Shown in pieces: positions 45,111 to 58,460 of a DNA stretch of 64,000 nucleotides; the first letter of the stretch is position 1; every line of letters begins with the position of its first letter. Both the position numbers and the translations under genes were made by a program. Origin of the DNA: Nemopilema nomurai. Lineage: Eukaryota; Cnidaria; Scyphozoa; Rhizostomeae; Rhizostomatidae. Below the pieces are notes generated by a model. The model ran no database searches and was not told the origin of the DNA. It saw only the letters and a list, made by a program, of their open reading frames with translations. The stretch covers positions 1,491,731 through 1,555,730 of the forward strand of contig ML133442.1 in the NCBI GenBank assembly GCA_003864495.1, written 5' to 3'.

Positions 45111-48100
45111 ATGTTTAGTTATAGGTCGCGCCAAGTATTGCATATACATGGAACCCCTCAAGAGATAATATTTTTGGAGATAGCAAGAAAGCATTTCGTT
45201 GTTGTTATCTACGATGTATTTTTGTATGTGTTGGAGTCCAGCTCAAACTACGAATCTCCGACCGGCCAGGACGCGAAAAAGGCGATTTCTTCTAACTGGC
45301 AAGTCAAAAAAGTTTGGAGGCTGACGTCTGGCATCGTTAAAGCATTAAAATGTCTTGATTTAGAGCTTTTAATTATACTGGCAAAAGATGGAAGTCTATG
45401 GAAGCTCGCATTCTCTGAAATATCAAGGAGCGATAGTCATGACCAGAGGTAACCGCTCGTGTAACATTCATTAGAAAATAATATGTTTTATTAAATTATT
45501 GTGACAATAATGATAACGCTCGTGACAATAATTTTTGCATTTTTAGTGCTCATCATTGTGAAGCCAAGGAATCGACTGGCGACTCAGAAATATTTGCAAC
45601 CCTGCTTGGTAACGCTGCTTCTGGAAAATCAAAACATCCAGTTCATCAAGTCAGGAATCTCTCACCATTGCGATTTCAGGAAAACTATAAAGTAATTTGT
45701 GACTTGGAGATACATGATATGTTTTGCATCGAAAAAAAACTCATTATTGTCAAGCATTGCACTAATAATAGTCACATTTTCCATAAACTTGAGCTTGAAA
45801 ATGATTGCATTATTTCAAAGCCATTATTGAAGATGGAATATCTGCAAAAACATTCAGCTGATTTGCAAAAAGAACAAGATTCCACAATGTATTTTGGCCT
45901 CATATGTCAGGATAAACCTCCACATTCAAATTCTGGGTTGACACTGAGAAAAAGTTTGTTTCTATCAACCTTTCCAATCTGCAGTTCATTATCCATACCA
46001 TTTGTGATCTTATGTGCAGATGCTTGTGGGAAAATTTCCTTTTCCCCCTTGAATGTGCATGCAGACACTGATGCTGAAGTGGACAACAAGACAAACTTGT
46101 TGCAGTTTTGCAGTAAGGCTAACATTTTCTTTGATATGCGTCACCAAGTCCTAGATACCTTGCAGATAGATATTGGAGAAATCAATGTGAAGGAAGATTG
46201 GGACTTGCAAAAGGTTAAGGATGAAAGGAATTTCACAGAAAGTCACATTTCTACAATGAAAAAGAAGCTAAAAGAGGAATGTGCATTTTTGATTATTGCA
46301 AAATCTGGGAAAGTTATGATAATCCTGCAGCCAGATAAAATATTAAATCTGCTACCTTTCAATCCAAGCTGTGTTCCTGGTCCAGTTCTATCGGTGTCTT
46401 CAGTTGCTGACTTCTTAGTTCATGCAACTGGTGCTGATGTTCATGTATCAACTTTGTCACTTGATGTTGTTATAAAGAGAGACATGAATGCAAGTGTTGT
46501 TCCTAATTTGAAGCCTGTTTTCACAATATCTTCATTGACTGCTGTTTGCCTTTCCAGATCAATCCTTTTTCTAAAGGAGTCTAACGTGTTATCCTTATGC
46601 TTTATGGCATCAAATAGAAATGGACATCTTTACAGTATTTTATTGACAAAGACGCTTGAGGAAAATACTCCTGTTGTATTAAAAGCTGCAGGTAAAGAAA
46701 GAATCAAATCTTTGCTAAGAAGACTAGAGGCTGAGCAGAAAATTCTCAAGGATTGGGAGAAATTATTGCAAATGCAGAATGGGGTTTTGTGTCTTGTGCA
46801 AAAGGCTTCTTTCATCACCACCAGTTTGATGAATTGTCACAAAGTATTTGAAAGTTGCTTCAAGATGGCTCTAGCCTGCAACATCAAAGATGTTTTACTG
46901 ACCTCTGATAATATTTTATTCCTGGATGTTGAGCTACAGAGCAATTTTGATCATTTGATTCCTGAATATTTTCACTTGCTTTGTTCAGCTACTGGCAGGG
47001 AAGTGCCATGTAACACTCAGTGTGGTGGTTTGAAAGTCATAACAAGGTCTTTCAGAATACCAGGTTTGGCTTCAAAGTCAAGGGTGTCTTTCAAATGGTC
47101 ATTGGACCTTTACAAAGCCAAAACTGTGTTACCACTGAAGTTAGAGTTCAAATTGGGATATCCTTGCTCAAACATAAAAAACACTCGCAACAATCAATTT
47201 CAGGAACAAAATGAAAGCTGGACTTTCCTCCCCATGCATGTTGGCTGCATCAACATTTTTGATGTCTCAGATGCATGCAGAAAAGAAACAGTACAAAACA
47301 CACTTTTACTCCCAAGTGAAATCTTTTCCAAGAATGGTTCACAGGTGAAATGTAGATGCAGAAGTTTATATGCATCCATTTGTCAGCTTAACACTGGATC
47401 TGAATTTCATGACTCTAAATTGGCCAGTGCAAAGCAATTAAAAAAGATGATGTTTCCAATGATTTCTGTTCCCTATCTTTTATCAAACAAAAATAGAATG
47501 ACTTCTAATACTGAGGATTCCTGGTTCAACTTTATTCAAGATTTGTTTCCCAAGCAGTTCTTACAGGATCCAATCTCCAAGGATGGCTGCATTGCAACCA
47601 TGCAACCCTGTAGGCATCTGATTAAATGCTATTCTACCACAAAGGGAGGACAACTTACAGAAAGTCCCAATATATTTCTAGAAGGACTGGAATCTGGATT
47701 GCTGATTCAGTCACATTCAATGCTTACATCATCACTTGAGGTTGGTTGGATTGTTCTAATGGGACAGTGGTAGCAACTGATAATATAAGCACTGACAATA
47801 CAGTATTGGTTTCTGAGATGTTTTATTTTATGCTGCAGGGGAAGTTTTGAGTGAAATTTTGATTGGTTTCCTTTTATTTTACTCATATTGAGGCAATTGA
47901 AGGAGGTGCTTTTCGATAATACTTGATTTATTTATACATACTTTATATTATGTATTGTTTAGACCTTAATATGTTATCTGTAACAGTTTCTTCAGTTTTT
48001 TACTAGGAAATTGACTTGCTTATGAATTGATGTTTTCCCGAAGTATGTATATAAATTAGAATTATATGATAAGTTATTTAAAATTTGTTTTCAGAGACCC

Positions 48101-48636
48101 ACTCACAATCCATCAAGTCACTCACCTGACATAAAAGTTTTACATCATAGGCTATAACTTTCCTTGGACAATTTAATTAAAGTCAGTAGGGCTTTAGTAG
48201 GATCAATCTAAAAAAGACTTGCCATGAATAAGCAAGTGCTGGAAGTGAAAAAATTTTGTTTTATTGACTCCACAAATTTTTTCTTAGAAATGGATACATG
48301 GAGACTTACCAGTTTCGATTCAAATGGAGACTTTAGCTGTTTTGAAACATTTAAGTGTAAGTAACAGTAGTTTTTTGTTAATCTTGTTTTGTTGTAATTG
48401 AATTTAATGCTGCATCCTTCAAACCTTTGATTAGGTATTATGTGGGCAAATTTAAAACACTAGCAAATGATTTTATGCTTTGATGCTTTACTCCTGTTTC
48501 CTATCTTTAAAAACAGGACCTGCAAGCAAGTTTACATGGTGCATGCTCTGACAAAGTTGATTTTTTTCATGCTGGACAGATGTTTCAAAGGATGTTACAG
48601 CTCTTTTTCAAATGTAGATCATTTGAATTTATATAA
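45111..48636 (+). CDS. FAAP100: FAAP100, Fanconi anaemia core-complex subunit, complete
   Basis: FAAP100 forms a subcomplex with FANCB and the E3 ligase FANCL that monoubiquitinates FANCD2-FANCI at DNA crosslinks in the nucleus. Four exons join cleanly: 45111-45448, 45547-47740, 48288-48356 and 48517-48636 (TAA), giving 906 residues against 881 in human. Matches to the human protein, recalled from memory, run in order: PFVILCADACGKISFSPL, SCVPGPVLSVSSVADFLVHA, NRNGHLYSILLTKTLEENTP, GKERIKSLLRRLEAEQKI, RHLIKCYSTTKGGQ, and the C-terminal exons IQMETLAVLKHLSDLQ and HAGQMFQRMLQLFFKC. The long central exon is unusual in this intron-rich window. The exon 2 donor (GTTGGT) is weak but phase 0 and the homology of both sides support it. 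ATG 45111 is the first in frame. Confidence 0.85.
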
Positions 48637-50303
48637 TCAATGTAAGATATGTTTTAATGTAAATTTAAAAGGGACAGTTTTATAATCAATTGTAACTTTT
48701 AGCATTTTGTTTTCAAAATTTTGCAAGCATCTTAGGCAAGGCAAACATATGATTTTTAGACATCAACAGCATTTTCAATTTTGAAAACCCTTATAATCAA
48801 ATCCAAATTGCACACTGACAAGAGTGTGAACAAGAAACCAACCATTTTTTAAATAACTAAGAATAGGATTTCTGGCACCTGGTGTTGCATGTTAGTGCCT
48901 GTGCTAAAGCCTGTATCCTGTGCTAAGTTCTAATGACTCTTGACTATTGCATGTCAGTTCGAAGAATACTAAAAGTGTTGCCACGCATGTAAATGAAATG
49001 AATCTTGAAGCAGTTTCACCACCACAAATGCCTGTCGCGGGGTGTGAGAAGGGTCAGGAATCAACTGAAATTTTTCTGTAAGTTGTTAAACTTTTTCGCT
49101 TCACACATGATTAACACTGACATATTAACACAATAATGTGGTTTTGGAAATGGTGTGCCTTTGCACTTGAGACTGATTCTTCCTTGGATCTCCCTTGCTT
49201 GTGTACTTCTTCGTCCGGCATGCCTAGGAGTGGGGTACGTCCTCAGAGTGTGATGCATCTAGCATAAAAACTTGAGAAAATGTTCGTGAGCAACCTATGC
49301 CTCTGGTCTTGTCATAAACTTTGTGATCTGGTGACTTTGGTAAAATTAATTTCTGCTCCTTGCTAGCCATATTGTTGTGCTAATTTTGATATCATTATAA
49401 TTTAAATTGATCAAGCATGCAAAGGATTTGCGGTCAGTTGTTTTTATCCCAAACAAAGAAACAGCTTAATGCTTTTTAGTCATAATTCCTTTAATCTGCA
49501 AATTAACCAAATTGCTTCTTGCCTTTCCAAGGCTGTTAATCACAGAGCGATATAAAGAATATAAATGTTACCAAGCAAAGTAGTAATGAATGAATTGCTT
49601 AATACTACAATACCATCATACAATAATTTTACATAGTTTCTACAAAGCCCATCCCTACGAAATGTATAAGCCTAGGTTTAAACTGATGAACACCATTGCT
49701 AAATTAGTTTATTCTAATAAATAAACTATTTCCAGTACTCTGTTAGAGCTGTATCCTGACGATTTATTATTTTTCCCTTCTCATTTCCAAGAATTCCCTT
49801 AGCTCAAGAACTTTCAACAGTTTGTCGCAGACTTTCAAATTAATGCTTATGATAAGATAGAAGTGTGAACAAAGTCAGAAAAAGATTGGCCTTGCCCAAG
49901 GATTCAATGTGCCAGCTTCGCTGGAAATGCTCAGTTCGTTTGTCGTGGTCGACAGTTTGGTTATTGTTGGGCACTCGAAAAGACGCCAATGCAATGTCGT
50001 GGGCCGTTCGTCTCGAATACCGAAAGGGGATGGGGAGGGGGGCCATGCCTTGGCCAAGGGAAGTGAGAACAGAAAACCGAGGAAAACAGTCTACATGGTG
50101 CAAAGGATTTCAAGCAACACTTTAAGCAAAGATTAATATACGAAACTTAAATCGCTTTGCGACCATACGCAACTCATATGTGCACTTATTGTATAATAGC
50201 CTTTATACGACTCTCAACCACTCTGTGTCTCAACTCAAAAAGTGTTTAGCTATTCCTGTTCCACACTACATAACATTAAAACGTAATTAAATTAACAAAA
50301 TAT
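48637..50303. other. Convergent intergenic region, FAAP100 and Patched-domain gene 3' ends
   Basis: The two flanking genes converge here, so it should hold both 3' UTRs. The overlapping ORFs at 49840-50136 on both strands show no family resemblance. No clear poly(A) signal was assigned. Confidence 0.55.
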
Positions 50304-53300
50304 TCACGAGTTTTCCACTGCTAAATTATTCTTGATAACTGTGTCACCGTTCCCAGAGCTCTGAGTCACTTGCAAGGAGAAGGAGCCTTTGTCGGAGGTT
50401 ACCTTGTTCAACGTCACGTTTTGGCTCCCAGATCCTCCGATTGATCCAGATCTTGATATCTTAAAAACTAAGTTGAAAACATCTCTCATTAATAAGTTCC
50501 GTATCGATTTTCAATGCTTTATTCGTTCAGTAGCTAAGACAATCGTCGTTCATCCTATAGAAAGAAGGTGTTTTTACTTACTTGCAATTAAGGTTGGTAA
50601 GACAACCAGCCCATGGAAAAGACCAAGGCTAACGATGCCCAGAAACATCTTGAAGAATGTCCGGAAGATTTCAGACGAAGCAAATCCCGTTACGACCATT
50701 CCCAAAAATGTCGTGAATCCTAAACAAAAAAGCTTGTCATCAAAAAGTTTTTAGCAATCGGAAATTTTTCATCAATGAAAATAATTACGTGCTAATCAAA
50801 TGTAATGTAGATATAACTTAGTAATTGATTAGGTCCCGTCTTGAAATGAAAACCAAACCTACCTCCCATGACAACACTAGCACCAGTTGTCGCCAATGAG
50901 CTTATAACGCCATTTCTAGCGTTGTGCGCATCCGATGTGACGTAGGTGTGTGCCACGTGTGCACTGTAGTCGACGCAGAACCCAATGGCCATGGTTAAAA
51001 CGATCATTGAAATGCTGTTCAAGGAAACGTTCCAGACCGCCATCAAGCCGAGCAGCTCGAAAATCAGCGCCGTGAAACTGAAGACCATGAGCAGCAGAAT
51101 TCCTGGGTGGAGCAGGAACGGTGCTGTCATCACCAGAACGGTGACTCCGCAGACGACGACGTTCCGCGTTGTCTCCGAGACGATGAGTACGTACTGCTCG
51201 AAGTAAAGGAACGCTACGGCCGCTGGGTACGCCGTCACAGAGGTCTTCTCGTCAATTGCTTTTCGTAGGCTCAGCATAGCATCCTTGCCTTCACTAGAGC
51301 TTTTGCTGTTGTCCATAACCACTATTGTCTTGGTTGCCTCGATCGCCTTTCTATCGCTGGAGAATTTGATATCAGCAGCGTACTGTGCGTATTTAGGGAT
51401 AGCCAGAAACTGCCCAAGGGTTTTCATGAGATCAGGTCCCGTTGTGCTCTTGTTTTGCAGTGCTGACCATGTCTTGAATTCACTGAACCAATCAATCGAC
51501 CGGTTCAGAATGAGTGGACTGCTGTTGACTGCTACGCCGTTCAGCTTGGCGTATTCGCGTTGTCCTTCGGCTGTGTCGATCCTGAAAGAGCCTGGAACGA
51601 CAATACTAACCGTGACCGTCTCCTGGAAGTAGTGGCTTTCCGTGTCGAGGTACTTGATGTACTCCGACCCATCTTTACCGAGCATTTGCAGTTTGAATGT
51701 TTGGGTTATGTGCAGAGACCCCACCACGCCAGCAGCAACGAGGCCAACACTGAAGACCATGATGAACACACTGCCAAATCTGTTGGTCACCAGCCATCCA
51801 AGCTTTTCCAAAATCTGTGCAAAGAAAATTTCATTCAACTTAATATGAGAGAGATGAGGCCAAAGGTAAGTATTATAGCAGATATTCGATGAAAGACAAG
51901 CTAAACACCACTCATCTTCCTTTAGATGAACTCGTTCAACGTGTACCCAGAAGAGAACTTTTAGCGCATCTTTTTTCGATTTGATGACCCCAGCCTGACT
52001 TCTGTACGGCTTTTGTTTGAAAAAACGTCTCTTTTCTGGATAACTTTTTGATGTTCAGAGCTTCATGTGTTTATATAAATTACCGCTGTTGTAATTCATT
52101 TATATTTTAACTATTACATTTCTATTGTTGCTATCATTGTGCTTATATTCATGCTGAGTACAACTGTTTTACTCTTTTGCATTCTGTAATAGTTTTTTCT
52201 ATGTAAGGGTGCCACCGACCTACACGGTTATAGCAAGGTCTGTAAGTGTAATTTCATTTCTTTCAAGCTTTGTATGACTTGGCTTGGAAATATTGTCAAT
52301 GCTATTATCATTACTTCACTACTCACCCTTGATGAGATCAAGTTCTTTGCTTCAACAATAAGACCATTTCCCTTTTCAATTTTGAAGTCAGCATTCTTGA
52401 TAAAGGGAATCATGTCCCATCTGCCAGCTTTGATTCTCTTGATGTCAAAGACAAGGAAAGCCACAAAAAACGTCATGATCATCAAATATGAAAAAGTCAG
52501 TCCAACAGCAGCAAAGGCACAGAAGTATTGGATCGCTGGGAAGGCGCTTGTGGTGCTCACTGCAAATGCAACAAGGTCAGTTAGTGTTGTCATGGTGACG
52601 GTACCTCCGACTCGCCCCAGGACCTTGGCGATGATTTCTTTGTCTGGTAAGTTGAAGTCGGTTCTGTCCAGCTCATCCAGAATGATGAACATGTCGTCGA
52701 TCGCCACTCCCAATATCAAGAACGGCAGTATGCCAACCATGGCTAAAAACTTCACCCCGCAGAGAATCAAAAGTCCGAAAGAGCTACCGATGCCCATAGT
52801 AACGGCCAGAAGTCCGACCATTCCTGCGAGTCCGTGTCCGGTCACTCGATTCCGGTATCTTCCTAAAGACATGCACGAAAATGAACACATGATTGTGAAG
52901 GTGATGATAATGAGTAATACGTCTCCCCCTGTGCTTTCATTGATCGAATCATCAATGCTTTTGAATGTGAAGTAGAAAATGTCGAGGCCCTTCTTTTCAA
53001 AGTCCTTTTTGGCAGTAGCAATGTACTTGAGGAACTTCGTCTCCCAGTCAAGGATGCTTTCATACTCTTGATCCGTCTTTGGAAATTTGGAAGGGATGTC
53101 AATCCGGAGTGCTTGGGCCGAAATGATGGAACCATTTGGTGCCTTTTGTACTTTTCCAAGCAATGTGTGTATGTTTGCCGAAACAGGCCTTCCATTTTTC
53201 ATGAGGTAGTCAGCATTTCCAAGCAAAGCGTTGATCCTGCCTGCAATACTTGAGTTGGTGATCTCCTCCTGCGAGTAGCTGAACAGTTGGAAGGGGTCTG

Positions 53301-54537
53301 TTCTCAGACACTGGGCTGTTGCGGCACTTAGCGAAGGCTGGGTGCTCACGTTGCCTTTGATGCACACTGTCTCAATCGACGTCTTGTTTACCATGTCTTG
53401 CATCAGTTCCAGGCCAGTTTTGAAGTCTGCATTCGTCAGAATGTTCTGTCGGTCTTTCCTGAGCATGATTATCTGCAAGTCAAAAACTCATAAACTACCG
53501 GTGGAACTCATAAACTTGTTGTCTTACACTGGGAGAATTAAAGTCAGCACTTCACTAACTTATGATGCATAACTCTTTTGACGTGCGTAAGATAGAAAAT
53601 GCAAACATATTTTCACTTCGAATTTCCCTCTTTTTTGCAATGAGTTACTCAATATAGTTGAAACACTATAAGGGGCCGTTCAATAATTACCTCACGCTAG
53701 GGGGGTGGGTAGCACTTATTTCAAGTCCGTGCTTTATTGGAAACATTTCAAAACATTGAAAGTGATTGATCAACTTTTATCTAAACCGAAGAAGCGATTG
53801 ACTTGATATTTACATTTTGTTAATTTGTTATATGTTCAAAAGAACACTTGCATTACTCTAGTTTTTCATGTGTTGCATATGTACTGGAATTTTGTTAAGA
53901 GGGGAGGGAGGTTGTCTCTACCTAGAGTGACGTCACGCAAGGGGATCTCACATGAAACCGTGACGGAGCGTGACGAGGGGGGATGGGTGATTCTAAAAAC
54001 CCAAATTTAGCGTGACGTAATTATTGAACAGTCCCTAAGCTCATCATGCACAAACAGGTCCACACTTCGTTTCTACACCAATCCGTGTTCCTTGTCAATA
54101 CTGACTTCTTTCATTGCATCATTGATATGTTTGCATCATTGCACTGGATGTATAGCTCGTATTTCCCTATAACACAACAGCCCGATTGTTCAACACGTTA
54201 ACAAGAGTTGCAATGAGCTAGCCTCGTAATGAATCACCTTGATGATTCGATTCTGAACTGTGAAGTAGTTGGCTGCAGTTTCCAGATCTTTTTCTGCTCT
54301 GCTGTTTGGCGGCACGTAGAGTTTCTCCGTCCTGCTTTCAACTTTGATCCTAATGATGCCCCAAGCCAGTGCACCAGTGAAGCAGAAACACAGGAACATG
54401 ACCAGCACGGGTCTCCCTCCGACAAATAACCCATATTTGTAGAATACATTCTCTAATAGGCCATGAAACCTTGCTGAAATCTGCAGCCAAGCGCTCCATA
54501 CGGAGCAACCACTTCTGCAAATATAAAGGCAATTCAT
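50304..54537 (-). CDS. Patched-domain (RND/sterol-sensing) membrane protein, complete
   Basis: A twelve-helix RND-family protein of the Patched-domain (PTCHD3-like) group; such proteins are thought to move sterols or other lipids across or within membranes, and the substrate here is unknown. Minus-strand exons: 54537-54238, 53472-52327, 51814-50863, 50719-50582, 50467-50304, all in phase, 899 residues. TM1 is about residues 43-63 (VLVMFLCFCFTGALAWGI). The sterol-sensing domain is at about 280-440 and includes GILPFLILGVAIDDMFIILD (Asp-Asp near 359-360). A second helix bundle holds LTMAIGFCVDYSAHVAHTYV (Asp near 764); these acidic residues are the proton- or cation-relay positions of RND proteins. 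Two extracellular loops with many N-x-S/T sites lie at about 65-270 and 515-690. The tail is short and Ser/Gly-rich. The ATG at 54537 is followed 20 bp later by an acceptor-like TATATTTGCAG, so an upstream first exon is possible. Confidence 0.87.
53671..54036. mobile_element. 366-bp MITE with terminal inverted repeats
   Basis: AGGGGCCGTTCAATAATTAC (53671-53690) and its inverted partner GTAATTATTGAACAGTCCCT (54017-54036) pair with two mismatches; the pairing continues inward through (C/G)TCACGCTA. Flanks are TA on the left and AA on the right, so a short TA-type target duplication is possible but not certain. The interior has G-runs and no ORF. It lies in intron 1 of the Patched-domain gene. 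Confidence 0.85.
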
Positions 54538-57500
54538 TGAATATTAGCTTCATATGTCTTACAACTATGGTAACTAAGCAAATAACCTATTGCTTATATC
54601 CAACCTATTACCTACTGCCCTTAGCTTGTGGAAGGTCGATATAAATTTTCCTAATGCTTTGCATGTCAGTCTGGAAAAGTTAGGGAATTTTTTCCTGAAA
54701 TACTTTTTTTGGAAGCGGCATGATAACAGTTTCTGCAGAATATTGTATGAATATTTTCCTTTAAGGAATTAATTTAACGTAATCTGGAAGCTCCGTGATA
54801 AACTTGAAAGAATTTTGTAAACACCGAAATTAACAAATGACCGTAAAAATTTGAAGGCAGAAAGGTATAGTATACCCCTTCAAGTAAACCAAACAAATAT
54901 TGTCATGCTACACAGTTGAAAGCCTAAGGGAGGGCTCAGTACGCCCACATTTCAATCATGAAGCGTACCCCCGTGCACCATAATTACGTCATTGCTAAAA
55001 TTGAATTCAAACGCCCATGGGTAAATGCGTCACCGTCTTTGGTAGTATTTTTGCAAACGAGGAAACTTTGGTGAAACTTCAACAGAACTTGAATAGATCT
55101 ATGACCACAACCACTCTACCGTTAGAACTACGCATCACCAATGGGAACATTTTTTTCTTACTTCATTATTTTTCGTTCATATCTGATGCCCTTTGAACCC
55201 CATTGTTCCATTGTTCAATAATTGTTTTAGCATTACTGCTTTGTTCCAATAATTTTTTGCTGCCAAAATCAGTTTCAGTCAGGCACCAAAGCTACCCAAA
55301 GTGTCATGGTCCATTTACTTTCGCTGTGCTTTTCGAAAAGGTTTTGTAAAATTTTCATGCCCATAGAATTATCCCCTCTTGAAGGGTTTAAGCGGAATTA
55401 ACCCCTCTTAGGGGGTTTAAGCGGAATTACCCCCATCTTGAAGGGTTTAAGCGGATCCTTTCATGCTCCTGACTTGCTTGAAATACTGAGATTTCGAGGC
55501 TTACTGCCAAAACTTGAACTGTTGGCAATGCAAACAGGATCATCGCTAAAGGGCGCTTATGGGGGCTAAAGGGATAGTGTACTCTCTATCTTGTGTCTGT
55601 CGGCACAAAGAAGGTTTCGTCGGCAAGTGATGAAATTTTACGATTGTCTTAATTTGCTTTACTTTTGGCGCATTTTCAAATTAACGCGTGAAAGATCATA
55701 GCAAAGAACATTATCATGAAGAAAATAAACTTTCTAGTGCCAAGGAAAGTCACTGCCTGTTTGTTAGTGCTGCTAAGTGTGCAGTCCTTTGAGATTAGCC
55801 AAAAAAGGGGTGATGCTGTAACTTAAGAATTATGGCACGCACTTCCTCGACCACACCCTAAGACTACACCCTATTTTTGCTAACTTCAACACCCCCCCCC
55901 CCAAATTGTTGTGAATGATTACGCAAAGATTATTTCATTTCTAACCATACTATTCACACATGATATCATGTTTTGAAGCATGGCACATGATAGGAAATCT
56001 TATGTCCAGTGCTTCGGATATCTAATCTTGCATCAGTCAGCACATAATAAGAAATAAATGCGGTCTTATTCGTTCGCGCATCACGTGATCCGAATTCCTC
56101 TATCTGTCAATCATCAACAAGTTGCTTCCTCTTTCAAATTTTCTCGGAGCTTCTTTCATAAATAATTGAAACGCGGAAAATTCGCTGCTAAAAGCTGGAA
56201 CGGACTAAACGTTCCTGCCTGCACCTCACTTGCAAGTTCGTCTCTCATTATCATTTTCGGATACCGTTCAAAAACAATTAAAGTTTCAATCTTTCTAAAT
56301 TCGCTTTGAAATTATGGGAATTCCGATTGAAATTTAGTGTTGAGGTGTTTTTCAAGCGCTAACGGGTTTTGCTCGAATGATAGTGATTTCTTAAAATACT
56401 GAGCCAAACACGGTATATTTTATCTGTTTGAAGTGACTTTAAATCATGAAAAGCTATAAATTTGGAAGCATCATAACAGGATGAACGGCTTGACCATCCT
56501 ATCGGAACCAATGACGTGCAAATAAAATTGCCATGGTAACATTTAGTTTGGATTGAAATAATAACCCCAAAGTGTTCTGACGCGGAACGCGGTGTGGCAA
56601 GATTCTTCCTAGTTCCGCTCTGCTAAGACGTGCGGCAACCAGACCAACTTGACTGACTGTCTTTGTGTGGAAATTGATTTTTGCGGGATAGTCCATCTTG
56701 GCGCCAATTTTTAGGCGAATGTAAAAAAAATTGAAGGAGCACGTAGCAGTAGTCGAGACTCGTAAGAGAATAATTCGTCTGGCTTACTCTCAGAAGATCT
56801 ATTACAGAATAACATAACATACAGCGCAGCGGAATGTAAGAGAATATAGTCTAACAAGCAATTGTCCAGTCACGGGGATATAACTCTTCAAGCAATGTAA
56901 AAGGTTCATTGTCCACGAAAATTCATTCACGCGCCGAAATCGCCGGTTTACAAAGAAGTGGCATGAATTTGTGGCCAGAATTCATACTCAAAACTATAGG
57001 CATCAGAGATTTCTCACCGCAGTTAACCACAGAAAGACGTTTTGCTTTCTCAAGTTTATTCTTTTGAAATCCATGCAGCTCCTGAAATCTACCGAATCGC
57101 ATCTATAACGCTTTGTGAAATGCTCTTTTGCAAGGCGCTGTGTGGAGAACCTTCTTTTGGAAATGCTCTCCGGCGGAAGTTTTCGATACAGTTTCTAATT
57201 CAAGCCGAAAATAATTTTTATCTACTATATTCATAAATTGTTACTAGAAAGCTATGCAATGAAGAATACCTATTCCCATGCTGTTTCTCTCAGAAAGTCA
57301 ATTTTTACCCCCTTGAACTTAGTGTTCTGCTCTTGATTAAGAAAGATCAAGCGTAAGAGTGAAAATATGTTAATGTGTCCGTTTACGTGAAAAGCTTCTT
57401 TCGAAATCAAGAATTGTAGCTAAATATTCGTTTATTTTGAAAACAAAGTTCAGATAAGTCTATATTTGGTGAAACGAAGTTTCAACTCAGAGCTTTTAGA

Positions 57501-58115
57501 TTTCAAACAACACTTATCACGTACACTTAAAAGATTTTTTAACTCCACTTGGAGAACACCATGTTGCATACTTTGACTCAATCATGGTCAGAGATGTTGT
57601 TTCAATTCTAAGAGATTTATTCCAAATCTAAGCATATTCCATATCAAGTCTGTAAAATTTAAACAGAAATGCATTGTGTCTGAAAACAGCCGTTTTCACT
57701 TCTCGCCACTTCTCAACTTGTTACGGCTGACATTCGACTTCAGCTTGAGAAATCTAACGTGTGATTAAATAATGTTTGAACCTGCTCACCTTGCCATGGC
57801 TGACTGCAACCTCGCTGCAACTCGCAAATTTTGTTTTGATTTCAAAAGAACCTGTTCTTCCCATTTGGAGATAAAGCAATCTCGTAACCACGTTGTCTAT
57901 ATACAATAGATTACGTCATTGATTGATCTGCCTATTCGAAGCATAGTTTGCTGACCAGCCACCGGATTTTTTCTTGTTCGTGATTCACCTGCTGACTAGT
58001 AACAGGCTAGGGCTACAATTAACAAGGGTAGGGTAATGGTCAGCAGGGCAGGCGATCTGTATTAGAAACTGCGAGGGGTAGGGGGGAGGCAAATAAGAAG
58101 ATTGAAAATTACCTC
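54538..58115. other. Intergenic region, no gene supported
   Basis: It contains the 5' flank of the Patched-domain gene and about 3 kb of AT-rich DNA. It includes a three-copy repeat at 55363-55456 and a 10-base C run near 55894. The minus-strand ORFs at 56499-56820 overlap each other and resemble nothing known to me. Confidence 0.55.
55363..55456. repeat. Three-copy 30-bp tandem repeat
   Basis: Three units share AATTA-CCCCTCTTGAAGGG-TTTAAGCGG (shown in parts), with small changes; the second has TTAGGGGG in place of TTGAAGGG. Confidence 0.8.
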
Positions 58116-58460
58116 AACAGGGTGCATTTGTAATGCGTAGTTGTAATTTGCAATCCGGACACAGACAGAATCTGTGTGTTCTTTTCATAGACAGAATATG
58201 GTATATTAGCCAATCAGGTTAGAGTTTCTCATTGCCATCATAAAGCCGCCATAGGTATCAGAATTACACGTTAACACCTTGTTTAGTTGTCAAGATTTGC
58301 ACAAGGATTTCTACGTGTAATACATGTGGTCTGAAGGATTCAAAACTGTGCAAGATACACATTAGACCTGTATTCCACCGCTAGCGCTGCTTCTCAGTCA
58401 CTATTTCAAACTATTACAAACGCACAAGATAAATCATTCTCTGATCTCGTAATCATTAAC
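58116..58460 (+). repeat. Left arm of the long inverted repeat
   Basis: Intact arm. It includes GGACACAGACAGAATCTGTG, GCCAATCAGGTTAGAGTTTC and CCACCGCTAGCGCTGC, each found inverted on the right. Confidence 0.88.

Noticed and set aside
49840..50136. Overlapping ORFs of 60-87 codons on both strands
   Set aside because: They are mutually overlapping, match no family and lie between two convergent 3' ends.
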